Below, in pieces: positions 1 to 13,860 of a DNA stretch of 64,000 nucleotides. The DNA lies in assembly GCF_036588685.1 (NCBI RefSeq), contig NC_086386.1, forward strand, positions 46,795,878-46,859,877, written 5' to 3'. The notes under the pieces were generated by a model. The model was given only the letters and a program-made list of their open reading frames with translations, did not search any database and was not told the origin of the DNA. This stretch comes from Mytilus trossulus. Taxonomy: Eukaryota; Mollusca; Bivalvia; Mytilida; Mytilidae. Position numbers and translations under genes: made by a program. Position 1 is the stretch's first letter. Each line of letters opens with the position of its first letter.

Positions 1-954
1 CTTACACAAAAGCATTGCACCTACATATCTTGTTTTAAAGACGAAAACTAAATAAATCTACACTATTCTTTTGAAAAATTATATACGTTAAAGAGGCAAT
101 TTTAATTAATTTTTTTTCTGTGTTCTGAAAATGCCATGTGATTTATAAGTTCCTTAAGACAAATAACCTAGTCGATTTCTGATAATTAAAAAAGATTTGG
201 ACATATACTATTATGCAAACCTTGACTCAATATATTGTCGGGAATGGTAGGTTTTAAAAAAGAAAATAGTGGATTTTTTCTAGGTACAACGTCGGTAGGT
301 TTATAATTATATATTACTATGTACATAAATGGATACATTTAACAGAGCATTTATCTGTATAAAAATATATTTGATATTGTTTTTAAATCTGTCTTCTTTG
401 ACAAAAAAAATGCATGCAATTGTATTTTTTTCAATATTGCGGTCTAAATTGACACTGCGCCACCATTCATATAACGCTCTGAAAAGAAACAAAATGTTTG
501 ATATTATTACCATTTGATATTCATTGACCAAAAAAAATGTAAAGAAATCTTTTCGGTTTCACAGAGTCTGTTTTTAGTAATAGCATCATTCTACATAGTA
601 TGATAATATGGCAGTTTTTCGTATTTTTCGCGTATTTTTTTATCGTTTTTTTTTTCTGCTGTGTGTGATATACATAAATATTTGGGTTCTTTGATGTATA
701 GATATGGCATGATCTCCATCTAGCAAAGACTCTTGTCAAATATGTGCTAGGGAATTTAAGAGAGTATTTGCCGGTATAAAAACTTCTTATACCGACGATA
801 TTTGTAAAAGACTTTGATGAGTAGACTATCCATTGGGTGCTTTGAATATTAGAAACGATAAAAAAATGATTGAAATATTTGAGAAAAAAAATACTGAAAT
901 ATATTTGTATCATCTGTTTGCAGTTTACTAAAAAAACAAATTGGGAGTTTATCT

Positions 955-3900
955 TTAAACAATAAACGAATGTCCTACAAAATCTTTACCTGACAAAGAA
1001 ACATCCTTGTTCAATTCATTTAGTACTACTTCTGGTGTTAGTCTCTTCCTATAGTCCACGTCAAGAAGACCTATCAATATTGGGAGTATGTACGGTGGTA
1101 TTTTATCAACTTTGTCCAACAACTGGCGATTAATCTAGTTTAAAATAAATTTACTGGTTTAATGAAAACAAAAAAGGTGTTTCCCACCGAAATAGGAAAC
1201 AAGTATATTGAACATAAATTCACAAATGGATCGTAAGGATTATGTGTGATATGGTGAAACTTTTATATTGTATTCTTGTTACTGACTATTTGACAAATCC
1301 CTTAAACCCAAAGAACTGTATGAACTAAGTCACTATTTAATCAAGCTACAATATCCCTTATCCACGTGAGTTAAGTTAAATTGTTACTAGCTGTATGACA
1401 ACGTCATGAAACCTAGCAAAATAAGTCTTACTTGTACTTTCTACTAGTATATGAAAATTATCTGAAACTGTACGAACTAAGTCATACATATTATGATATA
1501 TAAGACACCTTCCTGACAACACAGTTAGTAATTCTTACTTGTTTATAACTATTTGACAAATTCCAGAAACTATACGAACTAAACATGTCTTATTAGTGGT
1601 TATAAGTCAACTTCCTGAAACCCAAAGAACTACATCCTATTTGAATTATTACAAGCTATTTGACAGATTCGAAAAAAAAACTACAAACAAAGTACAACCC
1701 AACTTGTTACGACATGACTATATGACAACGTTCTGCAACCTTACGAACTAAGCCTTGCTTTTTTCTAATTATAAATATATGACAACTTTATTCCCAAAAA
1801 CTATTCTAAAAATGATAGAGTGGATTAATATCAAGAAATGCAATCCAGCCACTTCAAGTTAAGACTACCACCTTTGCCATTGGGCATTGTTTATAACTAT
1901 ATATTCTTGTTGTAGACATCATTAACAGAATCAATCAATGAAGGAATCAAACAATAAATCTATAAATGAATGAATTAATCGCATTTACTTATAGTTATTT
2001 TTAAACATGTCCACATAACTCATTAAATGCAAATATCTCACATAAAAATAAATATTGAGCTTACATATTGTTTAATTTTCTCTCTTGTAGAGTTCAGATT
2101 GTCCTGAGTGACTTTGATATTGATGTCTAGTTTCTTTCTGGTCAGTAAATTGAAAAGTATCATACCAAGCTGCCAGCTGTCCCAAGCAACAAGAAGACCC
2201 TTTACTTGCTCATCAAACTTATAAGGTAAATATCTGTTTAGCATCCTCTGTTCCAGAACTGGAGGACAGAGATTTGCAGTAATTGGTCCTATAAGGGACA
2301 AAATTACTATTATTGTATTAGTGTGTATCGTAATTTAAGAGACAAAAAATTATATTTACTTTGTTTTGAATATCCGTGATTTTGAAATTTCAAAGAACAT
2401 TTAGATTTGTATGCACTCCTAGTATTTCAGTTCTGAACTTGTTCAAGTACATGAACCAACTAACGTTGCTATCAACAACATACAAATCTTATTTTTTTCT
2501 TTATTTAGATATTTATAGATTTGTAACGAAAAATGAAAACTATTAGGAAAATTAAGTTTGTTTTTAATCCCTAATCAGCTAGTCAGTTTGCAATTCCATT
2601 CTACATTTATAATAAGTTTTGATTAGACTATATATATATAGTTTTCGTGTATGGTCGATTAAATAAAAGTAACACATACGTAAATGATTTTTGTCTGATT
2701 TTTCCATGATTGTTGAACCGAAGTCTATTATGACGACAGATGAGGGATCATTGGGATCTCGTAGCATAACATTTGACACTGAAATATAGAAATCTTATCA
2801 AGTGAATCGTGAATGTTTTATGTTAAATAAAAATTTTGCAATAACAAAATGTATTTTGTAATAAGAAGAAAAACAAAGCAACCTCATTATATAGACTTTT
2901 TATATGCAATGAACCTGATTGATTGCCTCTGTCTATTTTTTTTTTTTAATTGTCTGTTGAAGATTTGGGGATTTATCATTCCACCTATTTTTATTCATAA
3001 TGTATAGGTGATTTCCGGCAACATTCACTTGTAAAAACAACAGATAAGTAAGTGAGTATACTATGTCAAGCTTAAAATTGACCCATGTATAAACAAACAG
3101 TCAACACATTACACAAAAATAACTGCAAAGTTAAATCATATCTTAAATGTCATTCAATTTGAAAAATGATGACCCCATAAACCTCTTATAAAACGAGTTT
3201 TTACGTGAGGTGAATAACACTTCAAATATACGTCAAAACAGCAAAATTAGTCTGTTTCGGATAACTTGTAAAGGAACACGTGTTTAAAATGCATTCATAA
3301 AACTGAATTTCATAAGAGTGTTATTTATAGGCATAGATTACCTTAGCTGTATTTGGCCCAACTTTTGGAATTTTGATTCCTCAATGCTCTTTATACTTGT
3401 TTGGCTTTATAAATATTTTTATATGACCGTCACTGATGAGTCTTATGTAGACAAAACGCCAGTCTGGCGTACTAAATTATAATCCTGGTACTTTGGATAA
3501 CTATTATTCTACTGAATGTTTGTAATATTTTAATGTTTCAAAAAAATGCATAATTAGAAATAATATAAAGGGTTGAATTTACATGTGGTATTTGTAGTCG
3601 TAGAATTATTTATTCGTTTAAAGGAACTACGTCGAAAGCCGACGACGAGAGTATGTGGACTGAGGCGCAATTGATTGAAGTTTGGTGTTAATACACGAGC
3701 AGGATTGCCAACTAATGGCCCCATTTGGACAAGTGGACTTCAATTGAATATCTTAGCATCTACTAAGCAATATTATATATGCTATCATCTATAAAGAAAG
3801 CTTATATTATAATACCTGCTCTATCCTTTATCAAATAACTGCTGCACACTAAACATCAAAACAAATGATACAACAACGACACAACATGGTCGAACTTTCA

Positions 3901-6900
3901 TTCGTCAACAATACCAACAATAAGAGGTTTTAACGTGTGCTTATGTTCAACAAATATTTACATCCAATTTTCAATTCGCTTTTTCAGAATCTTAAGGGCT
4001 ATGGGTAATCTTGTTGTTCGTACAACAAAAACGAAAATAACGTTACGTCATTGGTGGATTTGTCATTGTTTAAAACGTTTTAAACGAATCACAATGTTTA
4101 ACTGTACGCGTTTTAAAATATTACACAGAATGCATAAGATTTTGAAATGACGAATTGATAAAAATGATGATATTTTATTTGCTGAAAGATTTAAAATCCT
4201 TAGATACGTTCATATGTTACCAATGCAAATAAAAACACCAATGATTGAATAATTAAAACCTCAAACCACCTTTAATATGCCATATCATTTTTACACATTG
4301 TTTATATTCTTCGTGCTAAGGTAAATGTATTGAAAAGTTCAAAATTCTGTTGAATTCAAAAAGTAAATGATAGAAAATATATATGGATTTGTTATTTTCA
4401 CAATCGATTTATTAGTTTCGAATAGCGGTATACAGTTTTGCCTTTATTTATATATATTGTAAATATGAATTATTCATAGAACATGTAAAAATAAGTTAGT
4501 ATGCTATACATGTTTGACAATATTGAAACTTGATAAACATTTTAAGAGCGGTCTATTTTGAAATCGATAATTTCAATGTGCTTATTTCAGATATATGACG
4601 TATACATGGTATACTTAAAAGTATTGCTTTCAAATTATTGCAGTTGTGTGTTAAAAAACAATTTTAACTTTGAAGATCCAAAAAATATGTTAATAAATTA
4701 TATATTCTTGAATGTTTATGCAAAATTAAGCCAAGTGATTAACGAATGAATGTTCAAGCAATGAGCTTCCTGCGTTTCATGCAAATGTGAAGGATGCTTG
4801 CTTTCATTTCAGAACAATTGCATTCATTCCTTGAATGGTAACCGACAGAGCGATAAGGCTTGTTGACACACAAACACAATATGACAATAAAATGGTTCAA
4901 GCAAACAACGACTATCATAAAACTGTTTATATTGTGTTGTAATTTGCAAAAGCCTCCTTAGAATCTTACATATTAGATTTTCCATCTAAAATTTAAAAAA
5001 CAACATCTCTAACTAACAAAAAATATGATTTAACACAAAAGTATTTCAAAAACCGTAGGTCTTTTTTCAAACTCATTTGTATTGATATTGCTATTGTTCA
5101 TTCGTATGGCTTATATCCAATCCGAACATAAATTTTGTTTTCATATATACATCTAACATGAAATTTCCTACGTTAGTTTTATCCCAAGATACATCAACTA
5201 AACGTCTGCGTCCGTAAGGACTTCCTCATTCAATTGTTTTTAAAATACGTCAAATATTAAGTTGTTATCACATATTTTAAGGAATTGTAACCTATTAAAC
5301 AAATATACATAGGTCCGCTTTGTACCATTAAGAATAGTCCAATGTTCCAAGAAAGGCTAGAAATTAATTATATATGAAGACAATTATTTACTGAGAAAAC
5401 ATAAAAATCAACAATTTGGTACCTTTAAAAAGGAAGACAAATATTTTAATTAGTATACTTTACATTTCAAATCTTGATGGAATATGTCTTCTTTGTGCAA
5501 CTGGTATACTTTTGCAACCAAAGAGTGGAACAATTGTATTTTTTCATACAAATTTCCTCTGTAGGAGCTCAACACAACACCTGAAAAAAGAACATGTCCA
5601 AATGCTCCAACGAATAAGGTTATAATTGATTAGTATTTATAAATAATCAAACTTTGGATTCAACTCGTCTTCTAATTGGCTGACAGTGTTTTGTCTATCA
5701 GGTCACTAACATTATTTTAGTATGTGACAGTATCGTCAACAACGTTTTTTTTCGTCTTTATTTGCCGCTGCTTAGAATTAAAATTATAAGGAATGACTAA
5801 TGTTTTTCTGTCTATTCGAAATTACAACAAAAATGTGATGCTCACTTTAAAATAACCCGCAATGCGAGTTATGCAGTGTGCACCACATTTTTGATGTTAT
5901 TTCTTCATACACAGAAAAATATTGCAGTCATTCCTTAATTATTAAAATAATCTATATTTAGTGATGATGATCTTGGAAAAAACTATGTATTTTATTCTAT
6001 ATTGTCGGAATTTTTTTATTATTAATATTTCTTTTAATATTTTTGATATTTTACGTTTTTTATTCTATTTCTTTTCTGTTAACATTTGTATGAACAAATT
6101 GAGTGTTTCTTTCAATTTCTAGTACTATTATTCAGTGTACTACTCATATAGGGAATCCAAATGCTTTGCATTTGAATATCAATTAATGACATAAAGTTGA
6201 AATAAAATTGCATAAAAAATTCAATTTGCTAACCATCTATCATTTCCAATAACAGTGCTAAGTTGTCATCGTGCGCTAGTACTCCATACACCATGGGAAC
6301 AAAACCTTTAGTTTGCAACCTCATCAGGGCTTGTATTTCCTCATTTCTCCATTTCTTTTTCGGAATCTAGTTATTTAAATTGAATTCATATAATTTAGAT
6401 GCGACAATTTACAACCTTTGTCAATGGTATCAAAATAAAGATTGTAATTGTTGGAATACTTTTCGATAACAATAAGTAAAAACCTATAGAAGCATTTTAT
6501 CTTAGAGAGAAGAATAAATAACGTATCTGTTGATATTTTATTGGATGTCTTAGACGCAGCTATTGAACAAATATCAGTTTGCGCATTAGACTTTGAGGAT
6601 TTGTTCTTAAATTTGCATAGTAATTCGACGTTTGAAACAATAGACTTCAAATTTGTTTTATTTTCTTTTGTCAATTTCTTTTATTTCAAATTTTAATAAT
6701 TATGGTTCGAATTTTTGTATTTCATTTTTTTAAAACTGTGGGTAGTCAAATCAATATTTATAAGTGTAAAAGTCAGAACGAAAACCAAAATATCAGTTCA
6801 CAAAATTGAATATGTCACAAACTTTATCTAAATGTCTTTCATATAATATTTTAAAGAAGAATTTAAAAAATTAGAACTTGAAAGAAATGTTACAAATCCA

Positions 6901-9787
6901 TATACTCTATAATTTATGTGGTAGTCATTGATGATCAAGTGAGAATGTAAGATGTCGATATTTGTCTCCAAGTGACAGCATTTGTTGTCTTTCACCCCAA
7001 TGATAAATTTGATGAAAAATATCATTTGATGTACAAATCATTATTATTCATGTAGCTCGACAACTTGAACTTTTTATAGGTTCAAAAAAATTGCATTACA
7101 CTTTATTAACAAGATACTCGACTTGATGCGTAACTCAGAGTTTGAATGTTATTATTTGATCGATTTCAAGGGGGGAAATTGAATTAAAAAACTAGTTCGG
7201 TACTTATTTGTTAATTGTACATGTTTACGATAAAACAAAATAGTTGAATGTTACAGTGATACAATTTTTGACACACTTATTGTTAATTGCTTGTGTATAG
7301 ATTAACAATTTAGTGTTGGAAAACATGATTTATTTATAGTTGTAATTGATTTTCAACTCACTTTCCCTACCAGAAATAATTCTGAGGTCGGTACACTACG
7401 TCTTCTGGTGGGTTTTTTTCATTTTATTTTGTGCTTATATGATGGTTCAATCCCTTTTCAACTGATTATTTAAGTTTTGTGTTATAATAAGCCTTCACAT
7501 CACTTCCCACAAAACGTTTATTTTTAACGCAGCAACATTTTAGATCTATCTGTTCAGGTCAGTAATTCAGAGGGAGTCGCTAATTCCTAATATCTTGTTC
7601 ATTTTTATTTTTTTCATTTGTTGAAGGACATGCAGTGACCTATATTTGCCTAGTTCGACTTCATTTGGTCTCTGTTGAATAGTTGTCTTATTGGAATTCA
7701 TACTATCTCTCCTTTTTTGTATATAAATAGAACAGATCAAATACAAAACCAATGGCATATGTTTCAGTCACCTTTCACACAATAATCTGTGGGATATAAT
7801 GCTATTGTTGTAAATATCTCCGATTGGTTATTTCATCATATTTCCATCTGAATTTTACGCCTATTGTACACATCCATATTTCTTTAATTCTTAAATTTTT
7901 CCTTTTGAACATTAGTCAACCCCTTTCAAGGTTATTCAAAAATGTGTGTATATTGACATATAAAAGCATTAGTACTTAGCTATTTTGTCTGTGACTATAT
8001 ATTGTATTTTATAAGAACAAAATAATTCATTCGTTTAACATCAAATATGGACATTAATCACATTTATTTTGAATATTATGTTATTCATTGGGAAACTTTT
8101 TATAAAATGATGAATGAGTATTGGTTAGAATTATTATAGAAATAAAGTTCATCGTGATTTGTTTTCAAATTCTATTTTCTTTTTTTGGTTAATCACAGGA
8201 CGTTTAACTTGCGTACTTTGGAAAATAAAAAATAGAAATGTACCGTTTTTCTAGCTAAAGTCAAAGAGCATATGCCATTAGTTATATCGTCACATTGAAC
8301 TTTTCCAATTCCACCCGAGGCGACATCATATTTGCGTCGAAAATTCAGTTTTCCTTTCCATATATAAGATATCTGTAAAAAAAAAAACACAGGCGCCTGT
8401 AATTCAGTGGTTGTCGTTTGTTTATGTGTTGCATATTTGTTTGTCGTTCAGTTTTTACATAAATAAGGCCGTTAGTTTTCTCGTTTGAATTATTTTACAT
8501 TGTCTTATCGGGGCCTTTTATAGCTGACTATATGCGGTATGGGCTTTGCTCATTGTTGAAGGCCGTACGGTGAACTATGATTGTTAATGTTTGTGTTATT
8601 TTGGTCTATTGTGTATAGTCATTCCACATCTTCTTTTTTATAACATCATATAAATGTTTTAACAGAAATGTGCTAGCAGGTATATTTATGACATACATGT
8701 ACAATGTAAGCGACTTTTTTCATAATTAAACCTATTTATCTTTTTTTATTTACGCCTTGTGTATTTACAATCAATCTTATTTTTCTTTGTATTTGATTAG
8801 CTCTCTCTCTAAGTACTGTGTTTGTATTTTTTTCTTTTTACTTTGTTCATCCCTCTTCACGTATAGCTTCCAATGCTTATCTTCTTCCGGAATAGATGTT
8901 TTTAACATCAATGCTTTTAAACTTCGTTCATTATTTGGACTTTTTATCTTTTTTTTATTCGGGCGTCACTGATGAGTCTTTTATAGACTACATGCGCGTC
9001 TTGAGTTAAATCTTGGTGTCTATCATTTGTTTATTCGTGTAAAGCTCCCACGATATCGACCTTTATAATATCTTGTATAGTATCTGTTTTCATTATTATA
9101 TGACAAATACTGTGAATTCATTTATTTTCTTTGGTACTAATTTTCATGGATTATGGAAAACGTACATGTTCGTGGATATTTGATTTCCAGGTTTTGAGAA
9201 ATTTTGCAAACAAGCCTATAGAAAATTCCTTATTCGTTGAATATTTAATTTCGTTGTTCATCTTAAACCACAAAATCCACGAAAATTGGTATCCAACGAA
9301 TAATAATAAATCCATAGCAGTCCTATTCGACGTCTTCATAGACTTACCCATTCTGGAAGTGTAAGGATGCATTTTTTAAGACAAGAATCTTTTTTGTCTA
9401 AGATAGCAGTGAAAATCTTCTCTTTATTCCCAAACTCTATCCATGGCTTCCAATCAACCTGAAGACAACCATTGTCAGTGTCTTTATCATGTTTATATAA
9501 CCCAAACTCTAGTTCACCACGTCTTCCAAACAAATTAACCAACATCTGAATCATATGTATAACACTCTCGAAAAATGGTGTCCTTGATTCTCTAGGGTCA
9601 GTTCCTTCTTCAACAAGACAACACCTGGTTTCCCCAGTTCCACGCCGAATGACAACCTGAGCTGCGCTCCGACTTGCGTCATCCTTACCATTATTTGATT
9701 CATGGTGCTCTTGGTATTCTTCGTTCATTGTGAGCTCCGATGGAAATATGTTAGCAAATACTCTGTAACACTTTGAGGTGATACGCT
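955..9787 (-). CDS. protein kinase gene, 3' part (seven exons, 5' end not resolved)
   Basis: Exons in transcript order: 9787-9348, 8372-8244, 6366-6234, 5580-5464, 2778-2680, 2288-2065, 1134-955 (stop TAA at 957-955). All have AG/GT borders and matching phases, giving 439 residues. The first exon (146 aa) matches no domain I know. The kinase domain follows: glycine loop ASGGIGKV and beta-3 lysine TLARK (exon 8372), alpha-C glutamate in NEEIQALMRL (exon 6366), catalytic loop LHKEDIFHQDLKLSN split between exons 5580 and 2778, DFG in VVIIDFGSTIM, a CPPVLE segment in the APE position, DSWQLG (subdomain IX) and LLDVDYRKRLTPEVVL (subdomain XI). Catalytic Asp, both lysines and DFG Asp are present, so activity is expected. 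HQD replaces HRD and Leu follows the loop lysine where Pro is usual. Subfamily is not assigned; a MAP3K-like kinase is only a guess. The 9787 exon needs an upstream exon ending in phase 1, so the 5' end is missing. Confidence 0.86.
1280..1800. repeat. degenerate tandem repeat in kinase intron
   Basis: About eight diverged units contain variants of CTATTTGACAAATTCC followed by TACGAACTAAG, spaced irregularly by 50-100 bases. It lies in the intron between the last two kinase exons. No coding potential is seen. Confidence 0.55.
2779..5463. other. kinase intron with one dispersed repeat
   Basis: Intron between kinase exons 5580-5464 and 2778-2680. It holds a near full-length copy of dispersed family R1 (3331-3510), marked by GCGTACTAAATTATAATCCT. 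The rest is AT-rich with nothing recognised, apart from a short open stretch near 5091-5225 listed under rejected items. Confidence 0.6.
3331..3510 (+). repeat. dispersed repeat R1, near full length
   Basis: Starts GCATAGATTACCTTAGCTG and ends with CTGGCGTACTAAATTATAAT then CCTGGTACTTTGGATAAC. Clearly the same element as 54765-54944 and 56793-56977. Shorter or diverged copies: 8951-9035, 16339-16430, 20634-20705, 35195-35300 (minus), 37720-37862 and 45370-45465 (minus). No coding capacity; likely a short non-autonomous element. I recall it as common in mussel DNA. Confidence 0.75.
8390..8640 (+). repeat. dispersed repeat R4
   Basis: Marked by GCCTGTAATTCAGTGGTTG, TATAGCTGACTATATG and AGGCCGTACGGTGA, ending near CATTCCACATCTTC. 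It sits in the kinase intron immediately upstream of exon 8372-8244, separated by a run of A that doubles as the polypyrimidine tract on the minus strand. Other copies: 23690-24036, 28739-28800 (minus), 34370-34800 (split), 35370-35485, 46845-47075, 48015-48250, 50300-50375, 51090-51205 (minus). Confidence 0.75.
9105..9320 (+). repeat. dispersed repeat with TTCGTGGATATTTGATTTC
   Basis: Shares TTCGTGGATATTTGATTTC and surrounding sequence with 22690-22900. It ends about 28 bases from the 3' border of kinase exon 9787-9348. Open frames here on both strands are shadows. Confidence 0.5.
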
Positions 9788-10510
9788 CTGAAATGTGAGA
9801 TGTAATCCTTCCGTTAGTTGTTATTATTTTAAAATGAAGGGAAATCAAAGTCAAAAAAGACTTTGTATATAATTGTATTCTCAAGGATATAGCTTTTAAA
9901 AAGGAGGTTCAAAAATATTTTAAAACCGACATATTTAATCATGTCTATCTATGTTAGGAACCAAATTTTCAGTTGTTGTCTGTTGTAAAATCATGTGGGT
10001 TGATGCCCTTCTGAGATTTTTAAACTATGATACTATTTCCATGCACTCAACCTGTCAAGCACGTGCTTTGAATGTACAAGATGTAAACATGTAAAAATTA
10101 CCTTTAGCCTTTTATTTTACAAAACAGATATAATTTTGAAAGAACTTACTTTAAATTGTATTCTAGTATTTTCTCTTAAATTATCATATATCGTATGTGT
10201 AGATTTTTTACAATAACTTAAGTTAGATTTAAAAGAACTGTAAGAATAGCAGCATTTCACCTCGAGTCCAGATGAAAAGTTTGAAAAACGCCTGAATCAT
10301 TCAAAATACATGTTAACGTTGAGGTTTAAACAGACATATTAGCATAGAAGACATATATGTAGCCTTGGGATCTGAGAGATCAGAAATAATTCATTCAACA
10401 ATGTAATTTATTAATTTGGCTTCATACTTTTATCTTATCCAAAACTGAAAAGAACTCTATCATAATTCTGACGTATACTCAAACAGATAAAAAAAAAAAA
10501 AAAAGCTTAA

Positions 10511-11368
10511 TATACTGACCGACTTTAGAAACGCAACACTAGATTATTTTTGTGTTATTTTTGAATGAATGTGTCCCCGTCAAAAGCGATATCTGCATGT
10601 TACAAACGCCAAAATAATTTTCAGAAGGGTCAACGAAGTCTGTCTGCCATGTTTTTGGGTTCTGTTTTACACCTTCCGGTTTTGTATTTGTTCAACCCAT
10701 TAATTGGTTTTGGCTAATATGCGGTTGGAACTTGAGGGCTTTTAAGGTTTTCCTTCAGACGATTCTTTGGCAATTCAGTTGTTGGGAAAAAATTATGGCA
10801 TGAATCTGTACTCAATGGCACTCGGCAATTTGATTAGCAGTTGACGTTGCGGCCGTAAACATGTCTGGCAAATGACGTTGCGTAATCAAATTCTGTTGAC
10901 GTGTCATTGTCTTTAAACGTTTATCTGTTTATTGATGGCCAGCAACAAATCTTGTCTACTTGTATCGTTGTCGGAAGGACAGTAAGACGAGTTTTTGAAG
11001 TCATAGAGTATGGTTGCAGCACGTTCATGTTTTAATGTTTGCAGTAATTTTGTTTTTTGTTTCTCAGTCTTGGCAAAATGGAGATGCAACATTTTTAAAC
11101 TGGTTTAAGTGAGGCAAAGAATTGAAAGAACTGTTTCACAAAGCAAAACAACTGAAACAATCTTTCATGGGTCCAACATTTCGCTTTAAGAAATTCGTGC
11201 GACTTTAAAAATTCGGTATGTTCAATAACCACAGGTAAGTCAGATTTTGATTTTTTTACGGAGAAAGAAGTATGATAAGCATGCGAAGTAGTTGTAAGAA
11301 AATCTAAAAAAGATTTGGTTAAAAAAATCAACAAAATGAGTGTTGCGTTTCTAAAGTCGTTCAGTATA
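10511..11368 (-). mobile_element. Tc1-like element relic with 30-bp inverted ends
   Basis: Left end 10511-10540 and right end 11339-11368 are near-perfect inverted repeats (TATACTGA, then CGACTTTAGAAACGCAAC; two mismatches). TA at each border fits a Tc1/mariner target. Minus-strand frames around 10860-10990 read like a decayed Tc1 transposase N-terminal half, with stops and frameshifts. At 858 bp it lacks most of the catalytic domain, so it is a deleted copy. It lies between the kinase exons and the candidate upstream exons. Confidence 0.72.
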
Positions 11369-12049
11369 TGTTGAGTTAATTGTTCAAAACCTTTGAGTGT
11401 TGAAATATTATGAATCATTTAATGTATTTGTAATGCTTTTGTATATCGAGACAGATTTTATAACACAAAACCTTGCTTGACCAGTTTTCTTTCATTACTC
11501 AAGCATCCCACCCAATTTACAACCAATGATAAAACCTGCTATAGATGCAAACAATTAGCTGGATATATAACCAATGTTATTTCAACTGATCGGGCAGACC
11601 TTACGTTATATTTGCATGAGGATAGACTTACTGAAGATGTGTGTAATTAGAATGTTTACCGTTATAATTTTAATTGATTTCTAATCACCTATTAGTGTCA
11701 TCAAAAGAATTTACAAAAGAATGACTAGACACGTCATTGATGAGTTTGTCCTAAAACACCTATCTATAGATTGACTGGTTTATTATAAGCGAACCGGTTG
11801 AACCTCGCCCAGTCAAGTGAAATAAATCGAGTAATACTTGCCAAGTAAGTTATAGAAAACTTGTGACAAACTATCGGTTTTATTTATACAACAGTAGGTG
11901 AATATAAGTTTAGTTGGTACTTTAAATGCACGTTTGACTACACTTTTAGTAATTAGTTAGGCGTAATTACAGCATGTTTTGTTCATTCGGTATGATTAAC
12001 CAAAAAGGATATTTAAACACTTCTATAATACTAAAATTACGAGGTCCAA

Positions 12050-12660
12050 TTTGTCAGCCATCATCAGGTAAAAACGACAAATCCAAGAATTCAACTTTAT
12101 ATATAGCTAATATAGGACAATAGTGTTGATTAAAAGTTACACCACTCCAGACCCTTTTGTTTTCCACATAATTAATATTGCCAACAATTAACAAGTTCCG
12201 GTTGCATTCGATACCGATACCAATATTATTATATATATTCACCTACTACCTATTACCTTATCTGTACGTTCCGCATCTGACAGGCGCACCACCAAAAGTT
12301 GTATGTAGAATGCTACATGTATAAGACGGGTCATATGATCACAGGGTTGACACTGCTAAATTTAATCATTGTCAATTTGTTCCCTATTGTAATAATTTAA
12401 TCAGGAAGACTTTCTAAGATGACCATACGAAAACTAAAAATCTGCACTTGAAAACAAGGCGTATGGGTAGTTTTAAACTTTTTAGCGGGCATGACGTAAA
12501 ACAGCAAATCAAAGAGTTCAACTTTATTTGTAACTTATAATATAATTATTATATAGGACAATGCTGTTGATTAAAAAATACTCCATTCAAGGACCTTTTT
12601 ATTTCCAAATGATTAATATTACCAATAATTGATAAGTTCCAGATCGACGGGTTCAAGAAG
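12050..12660. repeat. pair of related repeats
   Basis: Segments 12055-12230 and 12490-12640 share diverged blocks in the same order: AGTTCAACTTTAT-like, TATAGGACAAT, TGTTGATTAAAA, ACTCCA(G/T), TTAATATT(G/A)CCAA(C/T)AATT, AAGTTCC. They are direct copies of one dispersed repeat. No function seen. Confidence 0.5.
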
Positions 12661-12689
12661 AAAGATTTTCAAGCAGAGAAAACTGTGCA

Positions 12690-13018
12690 TTAATTATATG
12701 TTTCTTACGTCGTAACTACAATCCCCTTCCCCTTCATGAATGTGACCTACCGAAATAGACTATTTGCCAGATTTTATATCACATAAGCAACACGACGGGT
12801 GCCACATGTTGAGAAGGATCTGCTTAACCTCCCAGAGCACCTGAGATCACCCCTAGTTTTTGGTGGGGTTCGTGTTGTTTATTCTTTTGTTTTCTATGTT
12901 GTGTCATGTGTACTATTGTTTGTCTGTTTGTCTTTTTCATTTTTAGCCATAGTGTTGTCAGTTTGTTTTAGATTTATGAGTTTGACTGTCCCTTTGGTAT
13001 CTTTCGTCCCTCTTTTAT
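12690..13018 (+). repeat. dispersed repeat R3 with open frame
   Basis: Marked by AATGTGACCTACCGAAATAG, ACGACGGGTGCCACATGTTG, TTTTTGGTGGGGTTCG and TCCCTTTGGTATCTTTCGTC. Other copies: 18011-18320 (minus), 32888-33070, 36095-36370, 46300-46570, 53270-53480 (minus), 59080-59330, 61860-62015 (minus). This copy and the 18011 copy both keep a 71-73 codon frame, probably because both are young. Not called as a gene. Confidence 0.75.
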
Positions 13019-13860
13019 AACCGGCATGAATTTATCTGATGACAATGCCAATACTACAATAATACTTACGCATAGTAATATACTTTAATTCAGTCACGGA
13101 CTCGCGATTTCACGGATGTGTTCTTGTTTACTTTAAAATCATAGGATGCATTATTATTTATTTTATTTTTGGGGGGAACACAATTTTCACATTTTCTTTT
13201 TGCCATGTAGCGTTTATTTTGGCTTTTTTTCTAAATAAAGTTTTTCTTCCAAAATTCGGAATTGTTTACCAATAAAAAACATTTCACCAACAAATAAATA
13301 AATTGTGCACCAATTTGTCATTTTTTGGCAAAATGTTTTTTTTTAGTCATATCTATGTCTTTTTACATTGTTTTAGTGAAAAAAAATATCAAAGGCTACT
13401 TGTGGACTATGATTACATACTTGAGTCTCAATAAACCTATTACACATCAAATTACTTCTTGGAATACAATATTATGTCCTATAATTTTCACAAAGTCAAT
13501 TTTACTCAACTCGAATAATTATAATTGTTTCAATGGGATAAGCTGAACTTTCAATTCTCAAAGATGTACTTCTTGGAATAATGACCTATTTGAATAGCAA
13601 CATAAAATTATAATTTGGGGGATATATGTGTTTTTCTAATAATCATAACATTCATCATGTTCCAGGAAGTAAATAGAAATCACGTTCTCGTTTACCATGT
13701 TTATAATTAGAATAGATTTGTGATGACATTCATTCAACCTAAAAATCATTTAATCTTATGAAATAAACGAAAGGGTAGACGATAACGTAGGTCTTCTATT
13801 TCATCTAACATGTCTAAGGTACTAGACAAATGAAAAATCTGATAAATATCCAAATAAATA

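Noticed and set aside
1-954. Open frames on both strands at 307-913
   Set aside because: Low-complexity AT-rich translation, no splice context; region is 3' flank of the kinase gene.
5091-5225. Minus-strand open stretch with VSWDKTNVGNFMLDVYMKT
   Set aside because: Protein-like, but the flanking kinase exons (5580 and 2778) already join in phase without it, and it has no start or clear splice borders. Perhaps a decayed coding fragment.
9131-9372. Open frames on both strands just below the kinase exon
   Set aside because: They fall in a dispersed repeat also found at 22690-22900.
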